Assembly (NCBI RefSeq): GCF_027625935.1
Contig: NZ_CP115300.1
Location: 8,866,001-8,930,000 of the forward strand
Origin: Streptomyces camelliae
GTDB lineage: Bacteria; Actinomycetota; Actinomycetes; Streptomycetales; Streptomycetaceae
Direction: 5' to 3'
Length of the DNA stretch: 64,000 bases
The notes under the pieces were generated by a model. That model worked only from the letters and a program-made list of their open reading frames with translations. It was not told the DNA's origin and did not search any database. Both the position numbers and the translations under genes were made by a program. Position 1 is the first letter of the stretch, and each line of letters begins with the position of its first letter. This document shows, one piece after another, positions 52,799 through 61,336 of the stretch.

Positions 52799-53691
52799 GG
52801 TGCTTCCTGAGTGGCCGGGGAGCCAATGACGGTCAGGCCGTAGGTCCGCAGTGCGGTTCCGGTGAAGACCTCACGGCGTTCGGTGAGGTGGAGTTCGGCC
52901 GTCAACTCCTTTGCTGTGGCGACTACTTCGGCGTAGGTGGCGGCCAGTCGACAGACGGGCCAGTCGGAGCCGAACTTCAGCCGCCGCGGGCCGAAGGCGT
53001 CCAGCACCGTGTCCGTGTACGGCCGGAGGTCCTCGACGCTCCACCGGTCCCAGTCGGCCTCGGTCACCATGCCGGAGAGCTTGCAGACGCTGTTGGGCAG
53101 TGCGGCCAGCAGGCGCACCGCGCCCGCCCACGGCCGCAGCTCGCCCGAGGCGATGGGGGGCTTGCCCGCGTGATCGAGTACGAACGTGAGGCCGGGAAGC
53201 AGGCGGGCGCTCTCATACGCGGCCGCGAGCTGGTGGGGCCTGACGACCAGGTCGTACACGAGCCCCGCCTCGGCCACCGCGGCGAGCCCACGCAGCACGT
53301 CCGGCCGCATCAGCCAGCGAGGATCGGATTCGCCTTGTACCTGGTGGCGGATGCCCACCAGGTACTCACCGCCCGGCCCCTCCCGCAGCGCCGCGAGCGC
53401 GCGGGCGACATCCGGCGAGGTCAGGTCGGTCCAGCCCACGACGCCGGCCACCAGGTCGCTGGCCTGGGCCAACGCCAGGAACTCGGGTGTCTCCTCCGGC
53501 ACGTCGATCGTCTGGACCAGGACGGTCGCCGTGACGCCGGCGGCCCGGGCCTCGGACTCCAGATCGGCGAGCGGGAAGTCGCGGCGCAGCAGGCCGAGTT
53601 CCTGTCCGGTGATCCAGTCCTGGTCGCGGACAGAGAGGTCCCATACGTGGTGGTGTGCGTCGATGACGCCCTCAGCGGTGCTCGTCTCCAT
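52789..53691 (-). CDS. Amidohydrolase-2 family sugar lactonase (L-fuconolactonase/L-rhamnonolactonase type)
   Basis: The 300-residue protein opens with the metal motif VIDAHHHVWDLSVRDQDWI (residues 9-27) and has VGIRHQVQGESDPRWL near 118, FVLDHAGKPP near 168, KLSGMVTEADW near 203 and LKFGSDWPVC near 243. These are the marks of fuconolactonase-like COG3618 enzymes, which open sugar-acid lactones. ATG 53691 is 5 bp after the aldo-keto reductase stop. It should hydrolyse the lactone made by that reductase. Confidence 0.88.
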   Translation of the reverse strand: METSTAEGVIDAHHHVWDLSVRDQDWITGQELGLLRRDFPLADLESEARAAGVTATVLVQTIDVPEETPEFLALAQASDLVAGVVGWTDLTSPDVARALAALREGPGGEYLVGIRHQVQGESDPRWLMRPDVLRGLAAVAEAGLVYDLVVRPHQLAAAYESARLLPGLTFVLDHAGKPPIASGELRPWAGAVRLLAALPNSVCKLSGMVTEADWDRWSVEDLRPYTDTVLDAFGPRRLKFGSDWPVCRLAATYAEVVATAKELTAELHLTERREVFTGTALRTYGLTVIGSPATQEAPCA

Positions 53692-53696
53692 GGCGG

Positions 53697-54704
53697 TCAC
53701 CCCCACGACTGAGGTGCGGCGGCGGGAACGGGGACGTGCGGGGGCAGCAGCTCCTCGGCACGTAGTTCCTCCCAGAGCGCGGCCGGTACCGTTCGCCGCA
53801 TCTGGTCCACCGTGTCCCGGACCTCCTTGGCGGAACGCGCGCCGGACAGCACGCTCGCGACCGCCGGATGGCCGAGCGGGAAGCGCAGAGCTGCTGCACG
53901 CAGCGGCACGCCGTGGCGGTCGGCGACCGCTTTCAGGCACAGCGCCCGGTCCAGTACATGGGGCGGGGTGGGCGTGTAGTCGTACATGGCCCCGGGTTTG
54001 GGGTCGGTGAGCAGACCCGAGTTGAACACCCCGCCGACGATTACACTCCTGCCACGGGCGGCGGCCTCCGGCAGTACCTCCGCGAGCCCCTCCTGCTCCA
54101 GCAGGGTGTAGCGGCCGGCGAGCAGCACCACGTCGATGTCGGTCTCCCGCAGGAAGCGGGCGGGGAGCGCGCACTGGTTCACTCCGATGCCGATCGCCTT
54201 GACGACGCCTTCGGCGCGCAGCCGTTCCAACGCCGGGTAGGCCTCGGTGAGGGCCTGCTCGGCGTGGTCGTCGGGGTCGTGCAGCAGGGCGATGTCCACA
54301 CGGTCCAGGCCGAGGCGATCCAGGCTCGCTTCCAGGGAGCGCAGGACGCCGTCGGAGCTGAAGTCCCAGACGCGGCGGTGAGTGTCGGGCACGGCGAAAC
54401 CGTGGGCGAGATCGTCGCCACGGCCACCCTCCGGGTGGGGTTCGAGCAGCCGCCCGACCTTGGTGGAGACGGTGTACGTGTCGCGGTGCCGGCCGCGCAG
54501 CGCGGCACCCAGGCGGCGCTCGGACAACCCGAGCCCGTAGTGCGGGGCGGTGTCGAAGGTGCGGACGCCCGCGTCCCAGGCCGCCTCGACCGCAGCGAAC
54601 GCGGCCTCGTCGGTGACCGGGCGGAAGAGGTTGCCGATGCCGGCGGCCCCGAACGACAGCTCGGTGACCCTGACGTCGGTGGTGCCCAGCGTGGTCGTTC
54701 TCAT
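53697..54704 (-). CDS. Aldo-keto reductase, L-fucose / D-threo-aldose 1-dehydrogenase type
   Basis: This 335-residue aldo-keto reductase has the catalytic Asp and Tyr in FDTAPHYGLGLSERRLG near residue 50, the Lys in VSTKVGRLLEP near 80 and an active-site His in ALLHDPDDHAEQ near 140. Together with VGGVFNSGLL this is the pattern of D-threo-aldose (fucose) dehydrogenases, which oxidise C1 with NAD(P)+ to the lactone. ATG 54704 overlaps the SDR stop. It is taken as step one of the pathway after the mutarotase. Confidence 0.88.
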   Translation of the reverse strand: MRTTTLGTTDVRVTELSFGAAGIGNLFRPVTDEAAFAAVEAAWDAGVRTFDTAPHYGLGLSERRLGAALRGRHRDTYTVSTKVGRLLEPHPEGGRGDDLAHGFAVPDTHRRVWDFSSDGVLRSLEASLDRLGLDRVDIALLHDPDDHAEQALTEAYPALERLRAEGVVKAIGIGVNQCALPARFLRETDIDVVLLAGRYTLLEQEGLAEVLPEAAARGRSVIVGGVFNSGLLTDPKPGAMYDYTPTPPHVLDRALCLKAVADRHGVPLRAAALRFPLGHPAVASVLSGARSAKEVRDTVDQMRRTVPAALWEELRAEELLPPHVPVPAAAPQSWG

Positions 54705-55492
54705 GAGCCGGCCGCCGGGCGCAGCCGGAGTCCCTGCACGCCACCGTCGACGGCGAGGGCGATGCCGGTGACGGAGGCCGCGGCGGGGCTCGCCAGGTAG
54801 ACCACGGCCGCTGCCACCTCGTCCGCGGTGACCAGGCGGCCCAGGGGCTGGCGTGCGTCGAGGGCTGCGCGTTCCGCCTCCGGGTCGTCGGCGGCGTCCA
54901 GGAGCCGGGTCACCCAGGGTGTGTCGGCGGTGCCGGGGTTGACGCAGTTGACGCGGATGCCCTCACGGACGTGGTCGGCGGCCATCGCCAGGGTCAGCGA
55001 CAGCACCGCGCCCTTGCTGGCGGAGTACAGGGCGCGCTGGGGGAGGCCCGCGGTGGCTGCGATGGAGCACGTGTTGACGACCGCCGCGTGCGACGAGCGC
55101 CGCAGATACGGGAGGGCGGCCCGGGTGGTGCGTACCGTCCCGAGGACGTTGACGTCGAGGACGCGGTGCCACTCCTCGTCGGGGTTGTTCTCGACGCTGC
55201 CGATGGCGCCGATGCCCGCGTTGTTGACCAGGATGTCCAGGCCACCGAGCCGCTCGGCGGCCTCCGCCACGGCGGGGCGCACCGAGGCGTCGTCGCCGAG
55301 GTCGGCCCTGATGGCGATCAGCGGCTCGGGGGCGCCGGAGGGGTCGAGGTCGAGGACGGCCACCGTGGCGCCGTGCTCGGCCAGCATCCGGGACGTGGCC
55401 AGCCCGATGCCGGACGCGCCGCCGGTGACGACGGCCTTCAGCCCTGACAGGCCGCTCAAGCTCCTCAAGCTGCTCAAAGGGGTGCCTTTCAC
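54701..55492 (-). CDS. SDR oxidoreductase, 2-keto-3-deoxy-L-fuconate dehydrogenase type
   Basis: The 263-residue classical SDR has the cofactor motif TGGASGIG near residue 24, NNAG near 91 and the catalytic YSASK near 155, and ends with the usual VTGIALAVDGG. In the non-phosphorylative fucose pathway an SDR oxidises 2-keto-3-deoxy-fuconate at C4, and neighbours with all other activities make that role most likely. The GTG 55492 overlaps the FAH gene stop. Its N-terminus carries a short Ser/Leu repeat (SSLRSLSGLSGL), so the true start may be a little downstream. Confidence 0.87.
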   Translation of the reverse strand: MKGTPLSSLRSLSGLSGLKAVVTGGASGIGLATSRMLAEHGATVAVLDLDPSGAPEPLIAIRADLGDDASVRPAVAEAAERLGGLDILVNNAGIGAIGSVENNPDEEWHRVLDVNVLGTVRTTRAALPYLRRSSHAAVVNTCSIAATAGLPQRALYSASKGAVLSLTLAMAADHVREGIRVNCVNPGTADTPWVTRLLDAADDPEAERAALDARQPLGRLVTADEVAAAVVYLASPAAASVTGIALAVDGGVQGLRLRPAAGS

Positions 55493-56340
55493 GCTTGGCC
55501 GAAGGTCTGCCGCTGGGCGCCGAGGCCGTCGACGGAGAGCTCGACGCTGTCGCCGGGGCGGAGATAGGGGGTGCCCGGGAGGCCGAGGGCCACGCCCGCC
55601 GGAGTACCGGTGTTGATCACGTCACCCGGCTCCAGGACCATGTACTGGCTCAGGTACGACACGATGTGGCCGACCGGGAAGATCATGTCGCTGGTGTGGC
55701 CCTCCTGCCGCTTCACGCCGTTGACGCTCAGGTGCAGGCCGAGGTCCTGCGGATCGCCCACCTCGTCGGCGGTCACCAGCCACGGTCCGAGCGGGTTGAA
55801 GGTCTCGCAGGACTTGCCCAGGTCCCACTGCGACGAGTACTCCAGCTGGAACTCCCGCTCCGAGACGTCATGGCTGATCGCGTACCCCGCGATCACGGCC
55901 CGCGCGGCTTCCGGGCCGTCGAGGTAGCGGGCCCGTCGTCCGATGACGACCGCCAGTTCGACCTCCCAGTCGGTCTTCACGGAGCCGCGGGGGATCAGCA
56001 CTTCGTCGTACGGGCCGATCACCGTGCCGGGGTCCTTCATGAACACCACGGGCCGCGGGGGGATCGCCGCGCCGGTCTCGGCGGCGTGGTCGCGGTAGTT
56101 CAGGCCGACGCAGACGATCTTGCCAGGGCGGGCGAGAGGGGCACCGATCCGCAGACCGTCCGGGTCCAGCTCGGGCAGACTTCCCGCCGCGACCTCCGCC
56201 CGGGCCCGGTCGACACCGTCCGAGGCGAGGAAGGCGCCGTCGATGTCGGAGGTCACGGGGGACAGGTCGAGCAGCCGCCCGTCCTCGGTGCGGACTGCGG
56301 GACGCTCCTCGCCGGGCGCGCCGACTCGTAGAAGTTTCAC
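55489..56340 (-). CDS. FAH-family 2,4-diketo-3-deoxy-sugar-acid hydrolase
   Basis: The 283-residue fumarylacetoacetate hydrolase family member has the core KIVCVGLNYRDHAAETG near residue 72, PVVFMKDPGTVIGP near 96, DWEVELAVVIGRRARYL with metal Glu residues near 122, and NTGTPAGVALG near 245. In the pathway it would split 2,4-diketo-3-deoxy-L-fuconate (or rhamnonate) into pyruvate and L-lactate. GTG 56340 overlaps the mutarotase stop. The lut genes five places downstream would consume the L-lactate. Confidence 0.88.
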   Translation of the reverse strand: MKLLRVGAPGEERPAVRTEDGRLLDLSPVTSDIDGAFLASDGVDRARAEVAAGSLPELDPDGLRIGAPLARPGKIVCVGLNYRDHAAETGAAIPPRPVVFMKDPGTVIGPYDEVLIPRGSVKTDWEVELAVVIGRRARYLDGPEAARAVIAGYAISHDVSEREFQLEYSSQWDLGKSCETFNPLGPWLVTADEVGDPQDLGLHLSVNGVKRQEGHTSDMIFPVGHIVSYLSQYMVLEPGDVINTGTPAGVALGLPGTPYLRPGDSVELSVDGLGAQRQTFGQA

Positions 56341-56681
56341 CGGGCGTCTCCTTGCGATGGGTGCAGATGCCAGATCTCGGTCAGGTCGGACCAGCGGCCC
56401 CCGGTGCCGGTATCGGCCCAGGCCTCCTGGCAGGGGTCGGTGAGCTTCCACCAGGCCTGGGTGGTCGCGTCGGTGCCGATCGCGGCCATGTCGGCCTCGA
56501 AGTCGTCGCCGTGGTACTCGAAGTAGGCGAACAGCGTGTCCTCGCGCAGGAAGATGCTGTAGTTGCGGATGTTCGCGGCCCGCAGCGCGGCCTCGACGCC
56601 CGGCCAGACCGCGGAGTGCAGCCGCAGATACAGCTCACGGTGTTCGGGCCGCAGGCGGATCGTCTGGGCAATCCGTTTCAT
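56337..56681 (-). CDS. L-rhamnose/L-fucose mutarotase (RhaM family)
   Basis: This 114-residue protein fits the RhaM family in length and sequence: IRLRPEHRELYLRLHSAVWP with the catalytic His, IRNYSIFLREDTLFAYFEYH, and the C-terminal EIWHLH. It interconverts anomers so that the dehydrogenase gets the proper form. It lies 7 bp after the permease gene and overlaps the FAH gene. The exact 6-deoxyhexose cannot be read from the sequence alone. Confidence 0.9.
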   Translation of the reverse strand: MKRIAQTIRLRPEHRELYLRLHSAVWPGVEAALRAANIRNYSIFLREDTLFAYFEYHGDDFEADMAAIGTDATTQAWWKLTDPCQEAWADTGTGGRWSDLTEIWHLHPSQGDAR

Positions 56682-56688
56682 CTGTGCC

Positions 56689-57654
56689 TCACTCCTTGGT
56701 CGCGCCGGCGAGCATGCCGGCCACGAGGGCGCGCTGGGAGAAGAGGAAGACGATCAGCACGGGGACGATGGTGACCAGGGTGGCCAGGGCCAGTTCGGGC
56801 CGCATGATCTGGTTGCCGGTGCCGCTGGAGGTGTTGAACAGCGGCGAGGCGGCGAGCAGGTTGTTCAGCCCCACCTGCGCCGGATACTGCGAGCTGTCGG
56901 GGAGCATCACGAACGGCAGGAAGAAGTTGTTCCAGTTGCCGACGAAGTTGAAGAACCCGACCAGGGCGATCACCGGCTTGGCCAACGGCATCGCGACGAG
57001 ACGGAAGACCTGCCACTCCGAGCAGCCGTCGATCCGCGCGGCGGACAGCAGGTCGGCGGGGACGTTGGAGGAGAAGTAGATGTAGGTGAGGTAGACCCCG
57101 AACGGGAAGAAGGAGAAGGGCAGGATCACCGACCAGATCGTGCCGTCCAGGTGCACGGCGTTCATCCCCAGGTACAGGGGAAGCACCATCGCGGCCGTCG
57201 GCATGAGCATCACGAGCATGGTGATGGTCAACAGCATCCGGCGCCCGATGAACTGGGTGAGAGCCAGCGCGTACCCGGCGGGGATCGATGTCACCAGCGT
57301 GATGGCCAGTGCGCCGAACGTGTAGAGCGCCGAGTTCTTCAGCCAGGTGAGGATGGCGCCGTCCTGGAAGGCGTAGAGATGGTGCCAGGCGTCGGCGATC
57401 GCGCGGGGGGAGCCGAAGGAGAACGGGTCGTCCCGCACGATCTGGCCGTCGGTCTTGGTCGTGGCCAGCAGGAGCCACACCACCGGCACACAGAAGAACA
57501 GCACAGCCAGTGCCATGACGATGAGCCAGGCCAGCCGGGCGGCCAGTGAGCGTGGGCGGCGCGTCCGGTGCATGGGCTTCCTCGGGCTGGTGCGGGCGCC
57601 GGCGGTACGGGGCGGCGGGGTTCGGCGGGCTGTGGTCGTGGGAGCCGTGGTCAT
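56689..57654 (-). CDS. Carbohydrate ABC transporter permease (second, MalG type)
   Basis: The 321-residue CUT1 permease has a long basic N-terminus (about 40 residues rich in Thr, Pro and Arg) before the first membrane segment (LAWLIVMALAVLFFCVPVVW). About six segments follow. The ATPase-docking EAA loop reads SAARIDGCSEWQVFRLVAMP. ATG 57654 overlaps the stop of the other permease; the frame stays open far upstream, but only as a shadow. No ATPase gene is in the operon, so a shared ATPase such as MsiK of Streptomyces is probably used. Confidence 0.92.
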   Translation of the reverse strand: MTTAPTTTARRTPPPRTAGARTSPRKPMHRTRRPRSLAARLAWLIVMALAVLFFCVPVVWLLLATTKTDGQIVRDDPFSFGSPRAIADAWHHLYAFQDGAILTWLKNSALYTFGALAITLVTSIPAGYALALTQFIGRRMLLTITMLVMLMPTAAMVLPLYLGMNAVHLDGTIWSVILPFSFFPFGVYLTYIYFSSNVPADLLSAARIDGCSEWQVFRLVAMPLAKPVIALVGFFNFVGNWNNFFLPFVMLPDSSQYPAQVGLNNLLAASPLFNTSSGTGNQIMRPELALATLVTIVPVLIVFLFSQRALVAGMLAGATKE

Positions 57655-58571
57655 CGTTCGTCCCTGTCGAACAGGCCGGTACGGAAGACGACGAGCGCCG
57701 CGCAGGCCAGGCCCAGGATGAGGAGGTCGACGGAGAGCGCCGCCGCGCCGTTGAAGTCGCCCGCCTGGAAGGCGTACTGATAGGACAGCTGGTTCGGTGA
57801 CCAGCTGTCGGGGATCATGCCCCAGCTGGCGAGGGAGACCAGTTGTGGCTCGACGAAGAGCTGGGTGCCGGCCGCGAAGGCCAGGATCAGCATGTACGCG
57901 ATCCACTTGGTGATCATGGGGATCTGGATGCGCAGGGCGATCTGGAGCGTGCTGGCGCCGTCGATGCGGGCGGCCTCCAGGATTTCGTCCGGGATGCTGT
58001 TGAGCGCGCCGTACATGACCACGATCCAGCCGCCGGCCCCGGTCCAGAAGGCGATGACGGTGAAGAGAACCGGCAGGTGGCCGGGGGCGTTGACCTGGGC
58101 GAGGGTGTTCCAGCCGAAGCCCTTGAGCAGCCAGCCGACGGGACTGGCGGCCGGGTCGAGGAGGATCAGGAAGAGCAGCACGCTCGCCACCCCGGCGAGG
58201 GCGCCCGGCAGGTAGAACAGGAACCTCAGGGTGGTGGAGGCCCTGCGCATGCGGCCGTGCAGCATCAGGGAGAGCAGCACCACCAGGATCATCAGGCTGG
58301 CCAGCCAGATCACCAGGTACAGGCCGATGTGGAGGAAGGCCGGTCCGAAGCGGTAGTCGGTGAACGTCCGGGTGAAGTTGCCGATCCCGACGAGCTGGTT
58401 GCGGGAGTTGGACAGCGCCAGCCACACCGCGTAACAGGTGGGCAGGACGCCGAAGGCGAGAAGGAACAGGACATAGCCGGAGACGAAGACGTAACCGGCG
58501 CGTCCGACCGGGTTGCGGGCCGAGCGGCCGCCGCGGCGGCCGTTCTGCTCCGTTGCGAGGTGGGTGGTCAT
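57651..58571 (-). CDS. Carbohydrate ABC transporter permease (first, MalF type)
   Basis: The 306-residue CUT1 permease has about six membrane segments beginning with AGYVFVSGYVLFLLAFGVLP and the EAA loop EAARIDGASTLQIALRIQIP near residue 200. It pairs with the next permease through overlapping stop and start codons. It follows the binding protein gene by 12 bp. The import substrate is inferred to be L-fucose, L-rhamnose or an oligosaccharide containing them. Confidence 0.92.
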   Translation of the reverse strand: MTTHLATEQNGRRGGRSARNPVGRAGYVFVSGYVLFLLAFGVLPTCYAVWLALSNSRNQLVGIGNFTRTFTDYRFGPAFLHIGLYLVIWLASLMILVVLLSLMLHGRMRRASTTLRFLFYLPGALAGVASVLLFLILLDPAASPVGWLLKGFGWNTLAQVNAPGHLPVLFTVIAFWTGAGGWIVVMYGALNSIPDEILEAARIDGASTLQIALRIQIPMITKWIAYMLILAFAAGTQLFVEPQLVSLASWGMIPDSWSPNQLSYQYAFQAGDFNGAAALSVDLLILGLACAALVVFRTGLFDRDER

Positions 58572-58583
58572 CGGTCCGCTTCG

Positions 58584-59951
58584 CTAGTTGACGGTGTATC
58601 CGAGGGATTTGGCCTTGTCGGTGATGGCCGTCTGCCAGGTGCCCAGGGTGTCGATAAGGGGCTTGCCCGAGTTCAGGGCCGGGACCACGGTGGAGGAGTA
58701 GATCGCTTCCTGGCTGTACTGGGTGGCGGACCAGCCGGGCCAGATCAGTTCTGCCGCCTGTTGGAAGACCGGGGCGACGTCCTCGGCGAAGTAGCCGGTC
58801 TCCTTCTGGCCGGCGAGCCAGGCGACGGCCGCCTGCTTGTACGCGGGGTAAGTGCCCGCGGTGGCCTGGTAGGCGTTGGAGGTCGTCATCCAGGTGACCA
58901 GGTCGGAGGCCGCCTTGAGGTTCTTGCTGTGGGAGGAGACGAACCACAGCCCGCCGCCGACGTTGCCGGTGTAGTTCTTGGCATCGCCCTCGAACTTCAG
59001 CGGCGAGGCGGCGGCGATCTGCCCCTTGGGGATCTTGAAGGTGGAGTTGAAGAGCACCTGGCCGTACCAGGAAGGGCCGGGGAGCATGAGGACCTTGCTC
59101 GCCTGGTTCTTGATGAAGCCGGCGCTGAAGACGGTGTCCTTGGACACCGAGCCCTTGGCGATCAGGCTGTCGAGCAGCTTGGCCATCCGGGTGCACTTGG
59201 CGTCCTGCAGGTTCACGGTGACCTTCTTGGCGCCGGTCGTGGCACTGGCCGGGCACTGGCTCGCCCAGAAGTACACCTCGGGCGACCAAGCGTCCCCGGC
59301 GGTGCCGACCAGGTATCCGGGGTGCTCCTTGGCGACCCGGTTACCGAGCGCCTCGTACTCCTCCCAGGTGGTCGGGACGGAGTAGCCGAACTTGTCCAGG
59401 AGCTTCTTGTTGTACCAGAGCACGTTCTGGGCCAGGTCGTTGCGCAGGCAGTAGGTGGTGCCGTTGAACTTGCAGGGGTTCAGCGCGCCGTTCGCGAAGC
59501 CGCTCAGGGTGGACTGGGGGATCAGGCCCTTGTCGACCGGGGCGGCAAAGGGGGTTTTGCCCTGAGCGGTCCAACTGCCGTCGTTGACGTTGGCGCTGAA
59601 GGCGACGTCCGGCCAGCCGCTGCCGGCCCGGTCGAACAGTTGGACCTTTGTCTGCAGGTCATTGGCGCCGTTGGCGTCCCCGCTGTACGTGACGATCTTG
59701 ATCTTCACGTCCGGGTGAGCCTTTTGATAGGCCTGCACGCCGGGGACCCGGGCGGCGTCCGCCCAGACCGTGATCTGGCTGCCTTCCTCCTGCTTCACAG
59801 GCTTGAAGGTCGCGGGGGAGGAGGGCGCCCCGGCGGCTGCGGGATCCGCGCTGCCGCAGGCGGCGAGCGCGAGAAGGGAGACGGCGCCCAGGGCCGTGCC
59901 GGCAACGCGTCTGACCTGGCGGCGGGAGGTGACGGGAACGTCGCTGTTCAT
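58584..59951 (-). CDS. Sugar ABC transporter substrate-binding lipoprotein
   Basis: The 455-residue precursor has a double-Arg rich start and a lipoprotein signal (VAGTALGAVSLLALAAC, Cys at 32). The mature part is a group 1 extracellular binding protein: SQITVWADAARVPGVQAYQK, VPTTWEEYEALGNRVAKEHP and MLPGPSWYGQVLF are typical. ATG 59951 was chosen because the signal peptide starts there; an upstream extension is not credible. It catches the sugar outside the membrane and hands it to the two permeases. Confidence 0.93.
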   Translation of the reverse strand: MNSDVPVTSRRQVRRVAGTALGAVSLLALAACGSADPAAAGAPSSPATFKPVKQEEGSQITVWADAARVPGVQAYQKAHPDVKIKIVTYSGDANGANDLQTKVQLFDRAGSGWPDVAFSANVNDGSWTAQGKTPFAAPVDKGLIPQSTLSGFANGALNPCKFNGTTYCLRNDLAQNVLWYNKKLLDKFGYSVPTTWEEYEALGNRVAKEHPGYLVGTAGDAWSPEVYFWASQCPASATTGAKKVTVNLQDAKCTRMAKLLDSLIAKGSVSKDTVFSAGFIKNQASKVLMLPGPSWYGQVLFNSTFKIPKGQIAAASPLKFEGDAKNYTGNVGGGLWFVSSHSKNLKAASDLVTWMTTSNAYQATAGTYPAYKQAAVAWLAGQKETGYFAEDVAPVFQQAAELIWPGWSATQYSQEAIYSSTVVPALNSGKPLIDTLGTWQTAITDKAKSLGYTVN

Positions 59952-60093
59952 GACTGACCTCATGTCTGCGTTCTGCGGAGATCCGCGGGATGTCGGCGCA
60001 AGCACCGGAGCGGGGAGGTGCGGAGGGATCAGATACCGAAGGCGTGGAGGGTCGGGCAAGGGGCGATCGTGAGAGTGGGAGGGACTGGACGGA

Positions 60094-61209
60094 TCAGGCC
60101 TTCGGTGGCGTCAAAGTCTCCTTGTCGACAAACCGTTGAAGGGCGGGAGGGTAGTCCAGGCCGGCGGGCAGCGCCACGCCGGGCCCGGTGGGGGCGTGGA
60201 CGAGTCCTTGGGCGTCGATGCCGCTCTCGCGGCTGATGGGATTGCCCATGACCAGGGACTCGTAGTAGGTGGTGTTCGAGATGGCCATGCACAGGTGTCG
60301 GTTGGGGATCTCCGGCCCGTGCACCTCGGCGCGCAGCCGGTAGGCGTCGGCGAGGTGGGCGGTGCGCATGGCGCCGGTGAAGCCGCCGCGCAGTTGAGTG
60401 GAGGCGCGGACGCCGAAGGTGGCGGCGCCGGCCTGGATGAAGTCGGCCGAGTTCATGTGGGCCCCGTCGGAGGTCTCGGCCACCAGCAGGGGCACCGCCA
60501 CCGCGTCGGAGAGGCGCTTGTACGCGGTGATGCTGAACTCCCGGATCGGCTCCTCGTACCAGAGGTAATCCGCGTCGGACAAGGCGTGTCCGAGGTAGAT
60601 CGCGTCGGGGAGGTCGAATCCGGCGGACCCGTCGAACATCAGGGGGATCGCGTCCCCCACGTGTTCCCGCAGGGCCACCGACAGCCGGGCGTCGCGGCGT
60701 GCGTCGCCCCAGGCGTGGAGCTTGATGGCCGGGTATCCGAGCTCCAGGGCCTGGTCGGCGATGTCCAGGTACTCCTCCACCGAGGAGTAGGTGACAGTCG
60801 AGGCGTAGGCGGGGATCGAGGTGCGGAAACCGCCCAGCATCTGCCAGGTGGGCCGGTCCGCGAGCCTGCCGGCCAGGTCCCACAGCGCGGTGTCGACGAG
60901 GCCGAGCAGGTAGAGGGGCAGCTCCTCGGTGCGGTCCAGCTCCCACATGCGGTGCCACAGCCACTCCCGCTGCAGCGGGTCCTGGCCCACGAGCTCCTTG
61001 CGCAGGAAGCGGTCCAGCACGTCCGCCAGGATGACGGCGCTGCCCCGGCGGGGGGCCATCGCGATGCCCTCGACCCCTTCGTCGGTGCAGATGCGCAGCA
61101 CCGCGGCCTCGCCGTCTGGCGGGCTGCCCAGCAATCCGTCACGCCAGACGAACGGCGGACTGGCGCCCGGAACCCGGATCGGATAGCTCTCCACGTCGGC
61201 AATGCGCAC
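60094..61209 (-). CDS. Enolase-superfamily sugar acid dehydratase (mandelate racemase type)
   Basis: The 371-residue protein belongs to the mandelate racemase group. The acid/base Lys is in IKLHAWGDARRD near residue 165, with His where many relatives have a second Lys (KxH rather than KxK). Metal ligands are in MFDGSAGFD near 193, WYEEPI near 220 and LVAETSDG near 246, and an active-site His follows in AEVHGPEI near 296. It should dehydrate the aldonic acid to its 2-keto-3-deoxy form. GTG 61209 has AAGGGG upstream. It is the first gene of the operon, about 45 nt after the predicted transcription start. Confidence 0.88.
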   Translation of the reverse strand: MRIADVESYPIRVPGASPPFVWRDGLLGSPPDGEAAVLRICTDEGVEGIAMAPRRGSAVILADVLDRFLRKELVGQDPLQREWLWHRMWELDRTEELPLYLLGLVDTALWDLAGRLADRPTWQMLGGFRTSIPAYASTVTYSSVEEYLDIADQALELGYPAIKLHAWGDARRDARLSVALREHVGDAIPLMFDGSAGFDLPDAIYLGHALSDADYLWYEEPIREFSITAYKRLSDAVAVPLLVAETSDGAHMNSADFIQAGAATFGVRASTQLRGGFTGAMRTAHLADAYRLRAEVHGPEIPNRHLCMAISNTTYYESLVMGNPISRESGIDAQGLVHAPTGPGVALPAGLDYPPALQRFVDKETLTPPKA

Positions 61210-61254
61210 GGTCGTTACCCCTTGCAGTGGCAGCTATTGCTGCGAAATTTTCGT

Positions 61255-61285
61255 GTAACGTAAGTCGTCATACGAATGCTGTCAA
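61255..61285 (-). promoter_or_regulatory. Promoter with embedded GntR-type operator, catabolic operon
   Basis: On the minus strand TTGACA (61285-61280) and TACGTT (61262-61257) are spaced by exactly 17 bp. The spacer holds the near-palindrome CATTCGTATG. The whole 31-bp element recurs at 62199-62229 with two base differences. It drives the dehydratase-to-lutC operon and lies just upstream of the divergent GntR gene. Confidence 0.8.
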
Positions 61286-61336
61286 GGTGTTCGGCGCAGT
61301 AGACTCGGCGACGTTCCACACCGGTGAGGGGGCCAT

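Noticed and set aside
57655..59289. Upstream extension of the second permease frame through permease one and the binding protein gene.
   Set aside because: It overlaps two well-supported genes; ATG 57654 overlaps the previous stop and begins a normal permease N-terminus.
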